This document shows, one piece after another, positions 46,293 to 54,749 of a stretch of DNA of 64,000 nt (within the stretch, counting starts at the first letter, position 1; each line of letters begins with the position of its first letter). The translations under genes were made by a program, and so were the position numbers. The notes beneath the pieces are model-generated. The model was not told the origin of the DNA. It saw only the letters and a program-made list of their open reading frames with translations, and did not search any database. The stretch comes from Neobittarella massiliensis (ex Bilen et al. 2018) (GTDB lineage Bacteria; Bacillota; Clostridia; Oscillospirales; Ruminococcaceae). The stretch is taken from contig NZ_OKQO01000004.1 of the NCBI RefSeq assembly GCF_900289145.1, positions 248,001-312,000 on the forward strand. The letters run 5' to 3'.

Positions 46293-47678
46293 TCAGTTCA
46301 TGCTGCCGGGGAACTGGGGCAGACCGGCAAAACCTCGTGCTAGGTCTTCATCGGTGGGGATATAGTCGCTCATCTCGCCGTTGTTATAGCGCTCGTAAGC
46401 GGTCATATCGAAGTAGCCGGTACCGGTGAGACCGAACACGATGGTCTTTTCTTCGCCAGATTGTTTGCAGGCCAGTGCCTCATCCACCGCCACTTTAATG
46501 GCGTGGCTGCTCTCGGGAGCAGGAAGGATGCCCTCGATGCGGGCAAACTGCTCAGCTGCGGCAAACACCGCCGTCTGTTCTACGCTGCGGGCCTCCATAA
46601 GACCGTCGTCATAAAGCTGCGACAACACACTGCTCATGCCGTGGTAGCGCAGCCCGCCGGCATGGTTGGGAGCGGGGATAAAGCCGCTGCCCAGCGTATA
46701 CATTTTGGCTAGCGGACAGACCATACCGGTGTCGCAGAAATCGTATGCGTATTTGCCCCGGGTCAAGCTGGGGCAAGAGGCCGGCTCTACGGCGATAAAG
46801 CGGTAATCTGCTTCACCCCGCAGCTTTTGTCCCATAAACGGGGCGATGAGTCCCCCCAGATTTGAACCGCCGCCGGCACAGCCAATGATGATGTCTGGGG
46901 TGATATCATATTTGTCCAGAGCAGCTTTGGTCTCCAGACCGATGACCGACTGGTGCAGCATCACCTGCGACAGCACACTGCCCAGCACGTAGCGGTATCC
47001 CTCGCGGGTGGTGGCGGCCTCCACCGCCTCTGAGATAGCACAGCCCAAACTGCCGCCAGTACCGGGGAACTCGGCCAGTATCTTGCGGCCTACGGCGGTG
47101 GTGTCAGACGGAGAAGGGGTGACATCAGCCCCGTAGGTGCGCATCACCTCACGGCGAAACGGCTTTTGTTCGTACGAGACCTTGACCATATACACCTTGC
47201 AGTCGAGCCCAAAGTACGCACAGGCCATCGAGAGGGCCGTGCCCCACTGGCCGGCGCCCGTCTCGGTGGTGACGCCTTTTAGCCCCTGCTTTTTGGCGTA
47301 ATAGGCCTGGGCGATCGCACTGTTTAGCTTGTGGCTGCCACTGGTATTATTGCCCTCAAATTTGTAGTAGATCTTGGCCGGAGTACCCAGTGCCTGTTCC
47401 AGCCGGTAAGCGCGCATCAGCGGAGCAGGCCGGTACATTTTGTAGTAGTCGCGGATCTTACTGGGGATGTCGATAAAAGGGGTGGTATCGTCGAGCTCCT
47501 GCGCCACCAGTTCCTCACAGAACACCGGCGCCAGGTCGGCGGCGGTCATGGGCTGCAGAGTCTCGGGATTTAAAAGCGGTGCGGGCTTGTTTTTCATGTC
47601 CGCGCGCAGATTGTACCACTGGCGGGGCAGCTCGCTTTCAGACAGGTAGATCTTGTAAGGGATGTTTTGGTTTGCCAT
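46293..47678 (-). CDS. trpB2: TrpB2-type tryptophan synthase beta-like PLP enzyme
   Basis: 461 residues, longer than TrpB1 and matching the TrpB2 group. The PLP lysine lies in GNNTSGSHKLNSA (near residue 115). The substrate loop is TETGAGQWG and the phosphate-binding loop is GCAGGGSNLGG. It condenses indole with serine or phosphoserine to tryptophan. No trpA is nearby, so it may scavenge indole. ATG 47678 has AAAGGAGA 8 bp upstream; the frame is open through the T-box leader but that part is noncoding RNA. It is controlled by a Trp-specific T-box. Confidence 0.92.
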   Translation of the reverse strand: MANQNIPYKIYLSESELPRQWYNLRADMKNKPAPLLNPETLQPMTAADLAPVFCEELVAQELDDTTPFIDIPSKIRDYYKMYRPAPLMRAYRLEQALGTPAKIYYKFEGNNTSGSHKLNSAIAQAYYAKKQGLKGVTTETGAGQWGTALSMACAYFGLDCKVYMVKVSYEQKPFRREVMRTYGADVTPSPSDTTAVGRKILAEFPGTGGSLGCAISEAVEAATTREGYRYVLGSVLSQVMLHQSVIGLETKAALDKYDITPDIIIGCAGGGSNLGGLIAPFMGQKLRGEADYRFIAVEPASCPSLTRGKYAYDFCDTGMVCPLAKMYTLGSGFIPAPNHAGGLRYHGMSSVLSQLYDDGLMEARSVEQTAVFAAAEQFARIEGILPAPESSHAIKVAVDEALACKQSGEEKTIVFGLTGTGYFDMTAYERYNNGEMSDYIPTDEDLARGFAGLPQFPGSMN

Positions 47679-47730
47679 AGTATTTGTCTCCTTTCCAAAA
47701 TATGCGACTCTTGCGGGACAAAGGCAAACA

Positions 47731-48031
47731 AAAAAGCCTCTGTCCCTGCATACTGCCGGGACAGAAGCTGTAAAAACACTCCTGCGGTGCCACCCTGCTT
47801 GGCGCTCGTCTGTGCAAACAGCACTGCGCCCACTCGCCGCGTACAAACATACGCCAGACATTTGTTAACGGAGGTCTCACTCCGGCGCGCCTACTTTTCT
47901 TTTGCTAACCAGAAAAGTTCGGGTTGCTCTCAGAAGCCCATTCACTGCTGTCTTACCGCGCTGCGATCTCACCGCCCGCAACTCTCTTGGCCGGAAGGCA
48001 CAGCAGTTACTTCCTCTTCCTCGTCGATTTA
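47731..48031 (-). ncRNA. Tryptophan-specific T-box riboswitch
   Basis: Reading on the minus strand: an AGAGGAAGTA AG-motif, the distal AGAGAG...GGCGGTGAGA part of stem I, and the specifier region GAATGGGC. In that region the codon TGG (47940 to 47938) follows GAA and precedes a purine, giving Trp. The T-box bulge AGGGTGGCACCGCAGG (47783-47798) follows. The terminator comes last (CTTCTGTCCC/GGGACAGAGGC and T6, about 47731-47770). Uncharged tRNA-Trp would favour read-through into the trpB2 gene. Confidence 0.95.
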
Positions 48032-48037
48032 ATCTGT

Positions 48038-48065
48038 ATTTTAGCACATGACGGACAAATGTCAA
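48038..48065 (-). promoter_or_regulatory. Promoter of the T-box/trpB2 transcript
   Basis: TTGACA (48065-48060) and TAAAAT (48043-48038) on the minus strand with 16 bp between, ending just before the T-box. Confidence 0.85.
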
Positions 48066-48169
48066 GGTTTATTTTTAAAATCATATCGCCCAGCAAAGGT
48101 GATCAGATAGGGGTACTTCGCTCAGTCTGACCATTCTATGCCGATTTTTAATCAGTGTGACTGTGCACC

Positions 48170-48207
48170 TAAAAGCGCTCTGCCCCACCCGGACAGAGCG
48201 CTTTTTT
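48170..48207 (-). terminator. Terminator of the antiporter-kinase operon
   Basis: AAAAGCGCTCTG and CAGAGCGCTTTTTT with a short loop, 20 bp beyond the stop at 48226. It has A and T tracts on both sides, so both strands may use it. Confidence 0.88.
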
Positions 48208-48225
48208 ACATGGATCATCCCTTAT

Positions 48226-50076
48226 CTACGGCTCTTGGGTGGCGGCAGACAAAGAGCGATAGACGTCTTTTAAGATCTGCACACAGCCATCGATCCCCAA
48301 TGCACTGCTGTTGAGACAGATGTCGTAGTTGTCGGCATCGCCGAATTGACGCCCGGAGTAAAAACTGTAGTAGGAAGCTCGACGCTTGTCGGTCCTCTCT
48401 ATATCCGCCAGAGCATGATCGGTCGTCTCGTGATAGGTATGGATGAGCCGGTGTTGGCGGCTCTTGCGATCGGCATAAATAAATACCCGAATTACATTTT
48501 GTCGGTCCTTGAGGACCTGATCGGCACAGCGGCCTACAATGATGCAGGAGTTCTCGCTGGCGATCTGACGAATGATCTGTGACTGGTGTAAAAATACCTG
48601 ATCATCGACCGAGAGACCCTGTCCGACATCGCGGGAGAGCCCATCTAGTAAACTGCCCGCCCAACGTGTCTCGGCCTCTTCAAAAAAGCTCTGGTCGATC
48701 GTACTGGAATTGACGGCCCGCTCGATGATCTCGTGGTCGTAAAAAGGGATCTTTAACTGCTGTGACAGCTGGTGCCCGACCATACGCCCACCGCTGCCGT
48801 GTTGGCGGCTGATGGTAATGACCGGCGGCAGGGGTACTGCGCTGACGTTGTTGGTGGCCTCTTGCCGATCAAACTCGCCGGCCCATTCAAACCCCTTTTT
48901 GGCCATGACGACGGCGATCACCTCGTTGATCACCGCGGCGGCCGCGATCGTGCCCTGAATGATCTTGGCGCAGGCCGGTGCCGGCCCCGCCAGCACCGAT
49001 ACGGCAATACCGGTAAACACCAGCGATACACCGGAGTGGGGCAGCAGCGTAAGGCCGAGATAGTTGCGCACAGTTTTGGGAGACTTGGTCACCGCAGCGC
49101 CAAAAAAGGCGCCAAAGTACTTTCCGAATGCCCGGGCGGCGATGTAGATCGCTGTGTAGAGCCCCGCCCCCAGGATCAGGTGGTAATCCAGCGGTGCACC
49201 CAAATTTAGGATGACGACGATCATGGCCACCCCGAGAATGGGATTAAAGCCCTGCATGATCTGATCCAGCCGTTTTTCAGAGACCATATTCGAAAATGTA
49301 GCTGAAAAAGCCATACCGATCAACATAAAATTGAGCACCGGTCGTGGCAGCAAATCATTGCACCAAAAACCCACCCCAGAGGAGAGGAGGATCATCGCTA
49401 TCAGCAAAGCTAAAGTGGGGCCTGCGCCCCGCTCTTTTTTCAGCACCAAGCCGGCCAACAGGCCGGTGACGACGCCAATAATCAAAGGAAGCAGCACTAC
49501 CAGCACGATCATATAGGTTGGTAGCTCTCCCGCCGACAGATTGCCCGCCACGATGGCGATGGTGCTAAAAAATACGATACAGCCCACAATGTCGTCCAGC
49601 GCCGCCATAGGGATAAGGGTGGCGGTCACCGGCCCCTCTGTTTTAAATTCGCGCACGATAGAGAGGGCCGGTGCCGGGGCGGTGGCCAGAGCGATACCGC
49701 CAAAGAGAAACGCCAGGTATAGGGGTATACCGGAAAAATAGAACACGATACCAAATACCAGCGACACGACTAGGAATGTGCCAATAGATTGGGTGAGCGT
49801 GGTGATGATGATTGCTTTTCCCGAACGCCTTATCTTGCGCCACACCAGTTCGGTACCGATCATCAGGCCCACAGCACACTCTAAAACATGCATGATGCTC
49901 TGATACCAAACGGCATCGAGCAGAGTGTTGCTCACGAGAGAGACCGCGTGGGGGCCTAAGATCATGCCGGCGATCAGCCAGCCTAGGATCGAGGGCAGCT
50001 TGAGTTTCGACACCAATTTACCGGCCACAAAGGCCAGCGCAACAGCGGCCAGCAGCCGCAGAAAAAGCAAGATCAT
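48226..50076 (-). CDS. Fusion of cation:proton antiporter and cytidylate-kinase-like domain
   Basis: 616 residues in two parts. Residues about 1-405 form a CPA-type Na+/H+ antiporter with 11-13 helices; characteristic segments are KLPSILGWLIAGMILGP at the start, the ALDDIVG aspartate pair in the middle and YLGLTLLPHSGVSLVF near the end. Residues about 425-610 form a cytosolic cytidylate-kinase-2-like P-loop domain, with ISRQHGSGGRMVGHQLS at its start, a DQSFFEEAE helix, IIVGRCADQVL and RRASYYSFY. The kinase may sense nucleotides or phosphorylate an unknown substrate; regulation of transport is inference. The start overlaps the TetR gene stop by 4 bp. Confidence 0.88.
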   Translation of the reverse strand: MILLFLRLLAAVALAFVAGKLVSKLKLPSILGWLIAGMILGPHAVSLVSNTLLDAVWYQSIMHVLECAVGLMIGTELVWRKIRRSGKAIIITTLTQSIGTFLVVSLVFGIVFYFSGIPLYLAFLFGGIALATAPAPALSIVREFKTEGPVTATLIPMAALDDIVGCIVFFSTIAIVAGNLSAGELPTYMIVLVVLLPLIIGVVTGLLAGLVLKKERGAGPTLALLIAMILLSSGVGFWCNDLLPRPVLNFMLIGMAFSATFSNMVSEKRLDQIMQGFNPILGVAMIVVILNLGAPLDYHLILGAGLYTAIYIAARAFGKYFGAFFGAAVTKSPKTVRNYLGLTLLPHSGVSLVFTGIAVSVLAGPAPACAKIIQGTIAAAAVINEVIAVVMAKKGFEWAGEFDRQEATNNVSAVPLPPVITISRQHGSGGRMVGHQLSQQLKIPFYDHEIIERAVNSSTIDQSFFEEAETRWAGSLLDGLSRDVGQGLSVDDQVFLHQSQIIRQIASENSCIIVGRCADQVLKDRQNVIRVFIYADRKSRQHRLIHTYHETTDHALADIERTDKRRASYYSFYSGRQFGDADNYDICLNSSALGIDGCVQILKDVYRSLSAATQEP

Positions 50077-50690
50077 TTTTGTATCCTCCTCTCGGCGATA
50101 CCATATAACATAAAATCGAGCATTTTTGCCAGGCGGCTCTCGTGGTCAGCCACCAGTACCTGTAGGTCTTTGCCCACATAGGCCGGGCTGCTAAAATAGC
50201 CGTTAAACATCTCCTGCATGACTTCATAATACGCTATAGCGTCATCCTGCGTAACGCCCGGCCGCAGCGTCATTTTAGACAGTGCCGCCTGATATATCTT
50301 TTTGTTGAGACAGTCAAAGTCGGCTTTGGCCTCGCGTATCTGTGCCGCCAGCGGTGCTGGTGGCTGAAGGACTGCTTCAAAAAAAATTCTGGCGCACAGC
50401 GGATGCTGAGAAAAATACCGAATGCGCAGCTGCATATACCGCTCTAAGTCATCTCCGATGTCCTGATCTTTTAAATATGCAGTCACTTCGGCAAAGCAGC
50501 ACGATACACAGGCCAGATACAATGCATCTTTACCGGTAAAATTGTGGTAGAGCAACCCCTTAGATATTTCATGGCCACTGCAGATGTTGTTGATCGCCGC
50601 GGCACTGTAACCGACAGTGCCAAATTCTTCTATGGCGGCGCCGACGATCCGCTCACGCGTCCGTTCTGTCTTCTCCTGTTTTTTCACCAA
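50073..50690 (-). CDS. TetR-family transcriptional regulator
   Basis: 205 residues. The N-terminal helix-turn-helix (residues about 12-58) reads RIVGAAIEEFGTVGYSAAAINNIC...EISKGLLYHNF, a textbook TetR motif. The rest is a helical ligand domain. It is the first gene of the operon with the antiporter-kinase fusion (ATGA overlap). It probably autoregulates through the palindromes between 50705 and 50761. The start is TTG 50690 or GTG 50687, both near AGAGGTG. Ligand unknown. Confidence 0.92.
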   Translation of the reverse strand: MVKKQEKTERTRERIVGAAIEEFGTVGYSAAAINNICSGHEISKGLLYHNFTGKDALYLACVSCCFAEVTAYLKDQDIGDDLERYMQLRIRYFSQHPLCARIFFEAVLQPPAPLAAQIREAKADFDCLNKKIYQAALSKMTLRPGVTQDDAIAYYEVMQEMFNGYFSSPAYVGKDLQVLVADHESRLAKMLDFMLYGIAERRIQK

Positions 50691-50704
50691 AACACCTCTG
50701 AACT

Positions 50705-50732
50705 AAAATATAGACTAGATGGTCTATATTTT
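50705..50732 (-). promoter_or_regulatory. TetR operator-like perfect inverted repeat
   Basis: AAAATATAGAC-TAGATG-GTCTATATTTT, an 11-bp perfect inverted repeat just after the predicted -10 and before the TetR start codon. Likely operator O1. Confidence 0.8.
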
Positions 50733-50761
50733 ATTATAACAATTACAGACCGTTCGGTCAA
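50733..50761 (-). promoter_or_regulatory. TetR-operon promoter with second operator in the spacer
   Basis: Minus strand TTGACC (50761-50756), 17-bp spacer, TATAAT (50738-50733). The palindrome GACCG-TT-CGGTC (50748-50759) covers the spacer and part of the -35, as a repressor operator would. Confidence 0.82.
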
Positions 50762-51139
50762 TATTACTTGGGGCTTTTACACCAGGGATATCCTGCAGCT
50801 ACAAACAGGAGCATGGCAGTATTGTCTTTAGATAAACAGGCGCATATTTGGTTGCTGGATCTACCCGGCAAGGTGTGCATAGCCGTCGTATACACAAAGA
50901 GGAGAGCTGTGCCGAGTGGCGGCCATTTTGTAACGCTGGATGTGGACAAAATACTTTTTCGTAAAATGCATGGGGAACGTGTAAATGCGGCTGGAAAATG
51001 AGTCTTTTAATTACTATTTACATTTGCGCACGTGCATCAGACAGTAAAAAAGACTGGACCGAAGTGGCACAGCCTTTTTTACTGAGAGGGACAAGCGGTT
51101 TAGATACCGCCTCAAACGCGAGCATTTTGCGTTACTAAA
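50762..51139. other. Intergenic stretch with a weak small ORF and a hairpin
   Basis: ATG 50813, preceded by CAGGAG, opens a 62-codon frame (MAVLSLDKQAHIWLL...) to 51001. It has no recognised family and may be noncoding. A long interrupted stem CAGTAAAAAAG.../...CTTTTTTACTG spans about 51040-51083 and looks like a terminator. Confidence 0.4.
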
Positions 51140-51141
51140 AG

Positions 51142-51178
51142 AAAAAAGCTGCGGTGTGCAATGCACACGCCGCAGCTT
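51142..51178 (-). terminator. Terminator of the tRNA-Thr/tRNA-Tyr unit
   Basis: On the minus strand AAAGCTGCGG...CCGCAGCTTTTTTC, directly after the tRNA-Tyr CCA end. Confidence 0.88.
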
Positions 51179-51263
51179 TGGTGGTGGAGGATGGATTCGA
51201 ACCATCGAAGTCACTGACAACAGATTTACAGTCTGCCCCCTTTGGCCACTCGGGAACTCCACC
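51179..51263 (-). tRNA. tRNA-Tyr (GTA), copy 1
   Basis: 85 bases with encoded CCA. The acceptor GGTGGAG/CTCCACC, a long variable arm and the anticodon loop CTGTAAA (GTA) identify class-II tRNA-Tyr. The sequence equals the copy at 58764-58848 in opposite orientation. Confidence 0.97.
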
Positions 51264-51303
51264 ATATTTTATTTTAGTAGCCACATTGGCTGGCTCTATC
51301 TTA

Positions 51304-51379
51304 TGGAGCTGGTGGACGGACTTGAACCCCCGACCTGCTGATTACAAATCAGCTGCTCTACCAACTGAGCTACACCAGC
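51304..51379 (-). tRNA. tRNA-Thr (TGT)
   Basis: 76 bases with CCA. Acceptor GCTGGTG/CACCAGC, anticodon arm GCTGA-TTTGTAA-TCAGC giving anticodon TGT, T-loop GTTCAAGTC. It is transcribed with the tRNA-Tyr 40 bp downstream. Confidence 0.97.
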
Positions 51380-51578
51380 GAATATGACAACAACGTGAAT
51401 TATATCATCTACCTATTAGGTTGTCAATGTCTGAGGGAGAATTTTTGCGACCATCATGCTTATCTTTTTGTAACCCATAGGCTGTTCATCCAGGTAGGCT
51501 ACAAAGTTAGCCGCGATAAAGAGTTTTACTCGATTGTGGATAGAGATACAGATATACACATCCGTACAATTTGTATGT

Positions 51579-51596
51579 TATGAATAAATATTTTAA
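51579..51596 (+). promoter_or_regulatory. Candidate ARG box (ArgR/AhrC site)
   Basis: TATGAATAAATATTTTAA resembles the consensus with TGAAT and ATTCA half-sites. The left half matches, the right half is weak. It lies upstream of the promoter. Confidence 0.35.
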
Positions 51597-51704
51597 TATA
51601 CAACTAAATATACAATAATTAAAGGCATTAAATACAAAAAATGGAATATATATAGCTTCATAAATGTATAATTACTAGATAAATAGAAAATTCATCGCAA
51701 TCTA

Positions 51705-51734
51705 TTGCAATTATTATAAAATATATCGTATAAT
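51705..51734 (+). promoter_or_regulatory. Promoter of the ArgH-like operon
   Basis: TTGCAA (51705-51710), 18-bp spacer, TATAAT (51729-51734), 40 bp before the start codon. Confidence 0.75.
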
Positions 51735-51774
51735 TATGCTACTTTAAAAAACATACAGCAGAGAGGGCTTTAAA

Positions 51775-53109
51775 ATGGAGCATAAAACAGTTACCAAACT
51801 GTGGGGCGGTCGTTTCCGCCAGGACGAAAACGAGCTGATGGAGCAGTTTAACAACAATCTCTCCAATACGACCTGGCTGTGTGGGCCAGACATCCAGGGG
51901 AGTTTGGCCCATGTAGCTATGCAGGTAAAGTGTGGGCTGCTCACCGTCCAGGAAGGTGAACAGATCGCACAGGGCCTGCAGGGTATCCTGGCGGACGTAC
52001 AGAGCGGTGCCCTGCAGATGACCAACGCCTACGAAGATGTGCACACCTTTGTAGAGGTACATCTTATCGAGCGCATCGGCGATGTGGGTAAAAAGCTGCA
52101 CACCGCCCGCTCCAGAAACGACCAGGTCAATACAGATATGAAGCTATATGTAAAGCAGCAGACGGCGTACGTTATTGAGCTGGTGGAGAAGATGCAGCGC
52201 ACACTACAGGAAAAAGCGGCGCAAAACCCCTGTATTATGCCCGGCTATACCCATCTGCAGCGGGCACAGGTAGTCACCTTCAAATACTATCTAATGGCTT
52301 ACCACGGTATGCTCCAACGCGATAAAAAGCGGCTGCAGAGAGCACTGGACAACATGGATCTGTCGCCGCTGGGCTGTGGAGCACTGGCCGGTACGACACA
52401 CCAGATCGACCGTGCTTTTACCGCTGAACAGTTGGGTTTTAGCGGCGTGTATGCAAACTTTATCGACGGGGTCAGTGACCGCGACTACCAGTTGGAGGTC
52501 ATGTCTGCCTTTAGTATCCTTATGATGCACCTCAGCCGTCTCAGCGAGGAGATCATCCTCTGGAGCTCGCAGGAATTTGGCTTTATCAGTCTCGACGACA
52601 ACTACACCACCGGTTCCAGTATCATGCCTCAAAAGAAAAATTCAGATGGGGCCGAACTCATTCGCGGCAAGACCGGCAGAGTATACGGCGATCTGATGGG
52701 GCTGCTCACCGTAATGAAGGGGTTGCCACTGGCCTATAACAAAGATATGCAGGAGGATAAAGAGGCCTTTCACGACAGTCTGCAAACGGTCATCTTATCG
52801 CTCTGTATGATGGAGCGAATGATCGCCACGCTCACTGTGAAAAAAGAAAATATGGAAAAAGCGGTCAAAAAGGGCTTTCTCAATGCAACGGAGGTAGCCG
52901 ATTACCTGGTGGGGAAAGGGATCCCCTTCCGTGATGCCCACGGCATCGTCGGCCAGATCGTCATTTACTGCGAGGACCACCAAAAAGCTATCGAGGAGCT
53001 GCAGCTCTCAGAATTGCAGCAGTTTTGCCCCGTGTTCGATGATGGCATATATCCCTATATCGACTACCACAATATCCTGAAAAAAGGCATTAAAAAAGAG
53101 ATGCTCTAG
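51775..53109 (+). CDS. argH: Argininosuccinate lyase or ArgH-like C-N lyase
   Basis: 444 residues of the fumarase/aspartase superfamily. The signature loop TGSSIMPQKKNSDGAELIRGK (catalytic Ser near residue 282) and the N-terminal LWGGRFRQDENELMEQFN are ArgH hallmarks. The C-terminus lacks the usual GGTAP-type ending. No argG or other arginine gene is adjacent. Downstream genes encode a racemase, an importer and two amide-type hydrolases, so it may act on a different N-succinyl compound, as EDDS lyase does. That is inference; plain argininosuccinate lyase remains possible. ATG 51775 follows AGAGAGGG. Confidence 0.85.
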   Translation: MEHKTVTKLWGGRFRQDENELMEQFNNNLSNTTWLCGPDIQGSLAHVAMQVKCGLLTVQEGEQIAQGLQGILADVQSGALQMTNAYEDVHTFVEVHLIERIGDVGKKLHTARSRNDQVNTDMKLYVKQQTAYVIELVEKMQRTLQEKAAQNPCIMPGYTHLQRAQVVTFKYYLMAYHGMLQRDKKRLQRALDNMDLSPLGCGALAGTTHQIDRAFTAEQLGFSGVYANFIDGVSDRDYQLEVMSAFSILMMHLSRLSEEIILWSSQEFGFISLDDNYTTGSSIMPQKKNSDGAELIRGKTGRVYGDLMGLLTVMKGLPLAYNKDMQEDKEAFHDSLQTVILSLCMMERMIATLTVKKENMEKAVKKGFLNATEVADYLVGKGIPFRDAHGIVGQIVIYCEDHQKAIEELQLSELQQFCPVFDDGIYPYIDYHNILKKGIKKEML

Positions 53110-53122
53110 AGGGGACTTAACT

Positions 53123-53869
53123 ATGCGCATCAAGTTTATAAACCCCGATTCTGGTCTCGATCGCCAGCAGTTGGCGGTTCGTGAGGCGCTGCTGTTGACA
53201 ACAGCCAGACCGGATACCCAAATATCGATGATCTGCCCCCAGTGTACCGAGGTCTGCATCGATTCCGACTTGGATGTGGCGGTTGCGGCCCCCGAGATCG
53301 TGCAGCTGGCACTGGATGCCCAACAGGAGGGGTACGACGCAGTGGCGCTATACTGTTTTAGCGATCCCGGTCTGGCTGCCTGCCGCGAGGTGCTCTCGAT
53401 CCCAGTGCTGGGTGGGGCCCAGTGTTCGCTGGCGCTGGCCACCCAGTTGGGCTATCACTTTTCGGTACTCACCACCGACGAGCGCCGCATCCCCCAAAAA
53501 GAGGCTTTTGTCCGTGCATTGGGTTATGGCAGCTTTTTGACCTCGGTGCGCAGCGCGCAGCACAGGCCAGATCAGATACGCACCGCCACTGGCGATGACC
53601 AGCTGATCGCTCAACTGGCCGAGGCGGCAAAAAAATGTGCCGCCGACGGGGCCGACACCGTGATCTTGGGCTGTCTCAGCTTTGCCGGGCTGGCGCCACA
53701 GGTCTCGGCGCTGGTCGGCATCCCGGTCATCGACCCCGCTATGGTACTGGTAAATACCGCCGAGATGCTGGTGGCCCAGTCGCTCTCCCACAGCAAGCGC
53801 GCCTACCCCACGCCACCCCGGTCGCCCCGGTGTTGGAAAGCGGGAAAGATCGACTTGTCGGCACAGTAG
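53123..53869 (+). CDS. Asp/Glu/hydantoin racemase family protein
   Basis: 248 residues. The two catalytic cysteines of this family occur as ALYCFSDPG (Cys78) and ILGCLSFAG (Cys184), one in each lobe. It is most like allantoin/hydantoin racemases rather than glutamate racemase (start RIKFINPDSG). It begins 13 bp after the lyase gene and precedes an amino-acid ABC importer, so it probably inverts an imported amino acid or cyclic ureide. Confidence 0.85.
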   Translation: MRIKFINPDSGLDRQQLAVREALLLTTARPDTQISMICPQCTEVCIDSDLDVAVAAPEIVQLALDAQQEGYDAVALYCFSDPGLAACREVLSIPVLGGAQCSLALATQLGYHFSVLTTDERRIPQKEAFVRALGYGSFLTSVRSAQHRPDQIRTATGDDQLIAQLAEAAKKCAADGADTVILGCLSFAGLAPQVSALVGIPVIDPAMVLVNTAEMLVAQSLSHSKRAYPTPPRSPRCWKAGKIDLSAQ

Positions 53870-53918
53870 AGCCGACGGTTTTACAAACAATATCTGTATG
53901 AGAGAAAGAGGAGTTTTT

Positions 53919-54749
53919 ATGAAACTGAAAAAAATACTTGCCCTGTTGGCGGCATCGGTACTCACTCTGGGGCTGTTTGCCGGCTGTGGCGAAGAGGCCA
54001 AAGAGACCGGTGCTGCGGGAGGTGACAGCTCAAAGCCCCTGTCTGGCAAGCATTATGTTATCGCCCTGAGCGCCTCGTTTAAAAACTTTGAGTCGGTCAC
54101 CGTCGATGAGGAGGGGAACGAGACCTACGAAGGGCTGGATATCGATTTTATCGAGCAGCTCTCAAAAGATCTGGGCTTTACCTACGAGATATCCAACATG
54201 CAGTTTTCCGGGCTGATCGGGGCGCTGCAGTCCGGCCGGGCCGACATGGTCATCTCCGGAATGACCGCCACGGATGAACGCCGCAAAAATGTGGATTTTT
54301 CGATCGGCTACATCCAGGCCCGCGATGCCTTTTTGGTCAAAAAGGGCTCCGGTATCACCACGGTAGACGATCTGACCGGTAAAAAGATCGGCTGCTCTAC
54401 CGGTACCTCATACGAAGACATGGCCCGCCGGGTGCCAAATGCCCAGGTGTCAACATTCGACGGCCAGCCCGCGGTTTTGCAGGAGCTGCTCAATGGCCGT
54501 ATCGACGCCATGTGTACCGACGGTTCGCTCATCGACGGTTTTATGAAACAGTACGATGAGATCGACGGTTTTATGGTACCGGTCGACAGTTCGCTGAGCG
54601 AAGGAGTGGCCAAAGAGTTCGCGATCGCTTTCCCCAAGGATTCAGAGCTCAAAAAAGTTTTCGACGAGGAGATCCAGACACTTAAGGACAACGGCACGAT
54701 GGACCAGATCATCGTCAAATGGCTGGGAGAGGCATATATCGGCGAATAG
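53919..54749 (+). CDS. Polar amino-acid ABC transporter substrate-binding lipoprotein
   Basis: 276 residues with a lipoprotein signal (LGLFAGCGEE) and a type-2 periplasmic-binding fold: YEGLDIDFIEQLSKDLGF, the FSGLIGALQSGRADMVISGM segment typical of family-3 solute-binding proteins, and DDLTGKKIGCSTGT. ATG 53919 has AAAGAGGAG upstream. It works with the permease and ATPase genes downstream, from which it is separated by the 158-bp repeat array. Confidence 0.9.
   Translation: MKLKKILALLAASVLTLGLFAGCGEEAKETGAAGGDSSKPLSGKHYVIALSASFKNFESVTVDEEGNETYEGLDIDFIEQLSKDLGFTYEISNMQFSGLIGALQSGRADMVISGMTATDERRKNVDFSIGYIQARDAFLVKKGSGITTVDDLTGKKIGCSTGTSYEDMARRVPNAQVSTFDGQPAVLQELLNGRIDAMCTDGSLIDGFMKQYDEIDGFMVPVDSSLSEGVAKEFAIAFPKDSELKKVFDEEIQTLKDNGTMDQIIVKWLGEAYIGE

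Larger units (their letters stand above)
51380..51774 (+). other. AT-rich control region of the ArgH-like operon
   Basis: No gene is visible. It contains a candidate ARG box (51579-51596) and a promoter (51705-51734). Repeated short motifs such as AATATACAA(C/T) occur at 51595-51615. Confidence 0.5.

Noticed and set aside
47679-47861. 61-residue N-terminal extension of the TrpB2 protein
   Set aside because: It reads through the T-box antiterminator and terminator; a proper ribosome-binding site precedes 47678.
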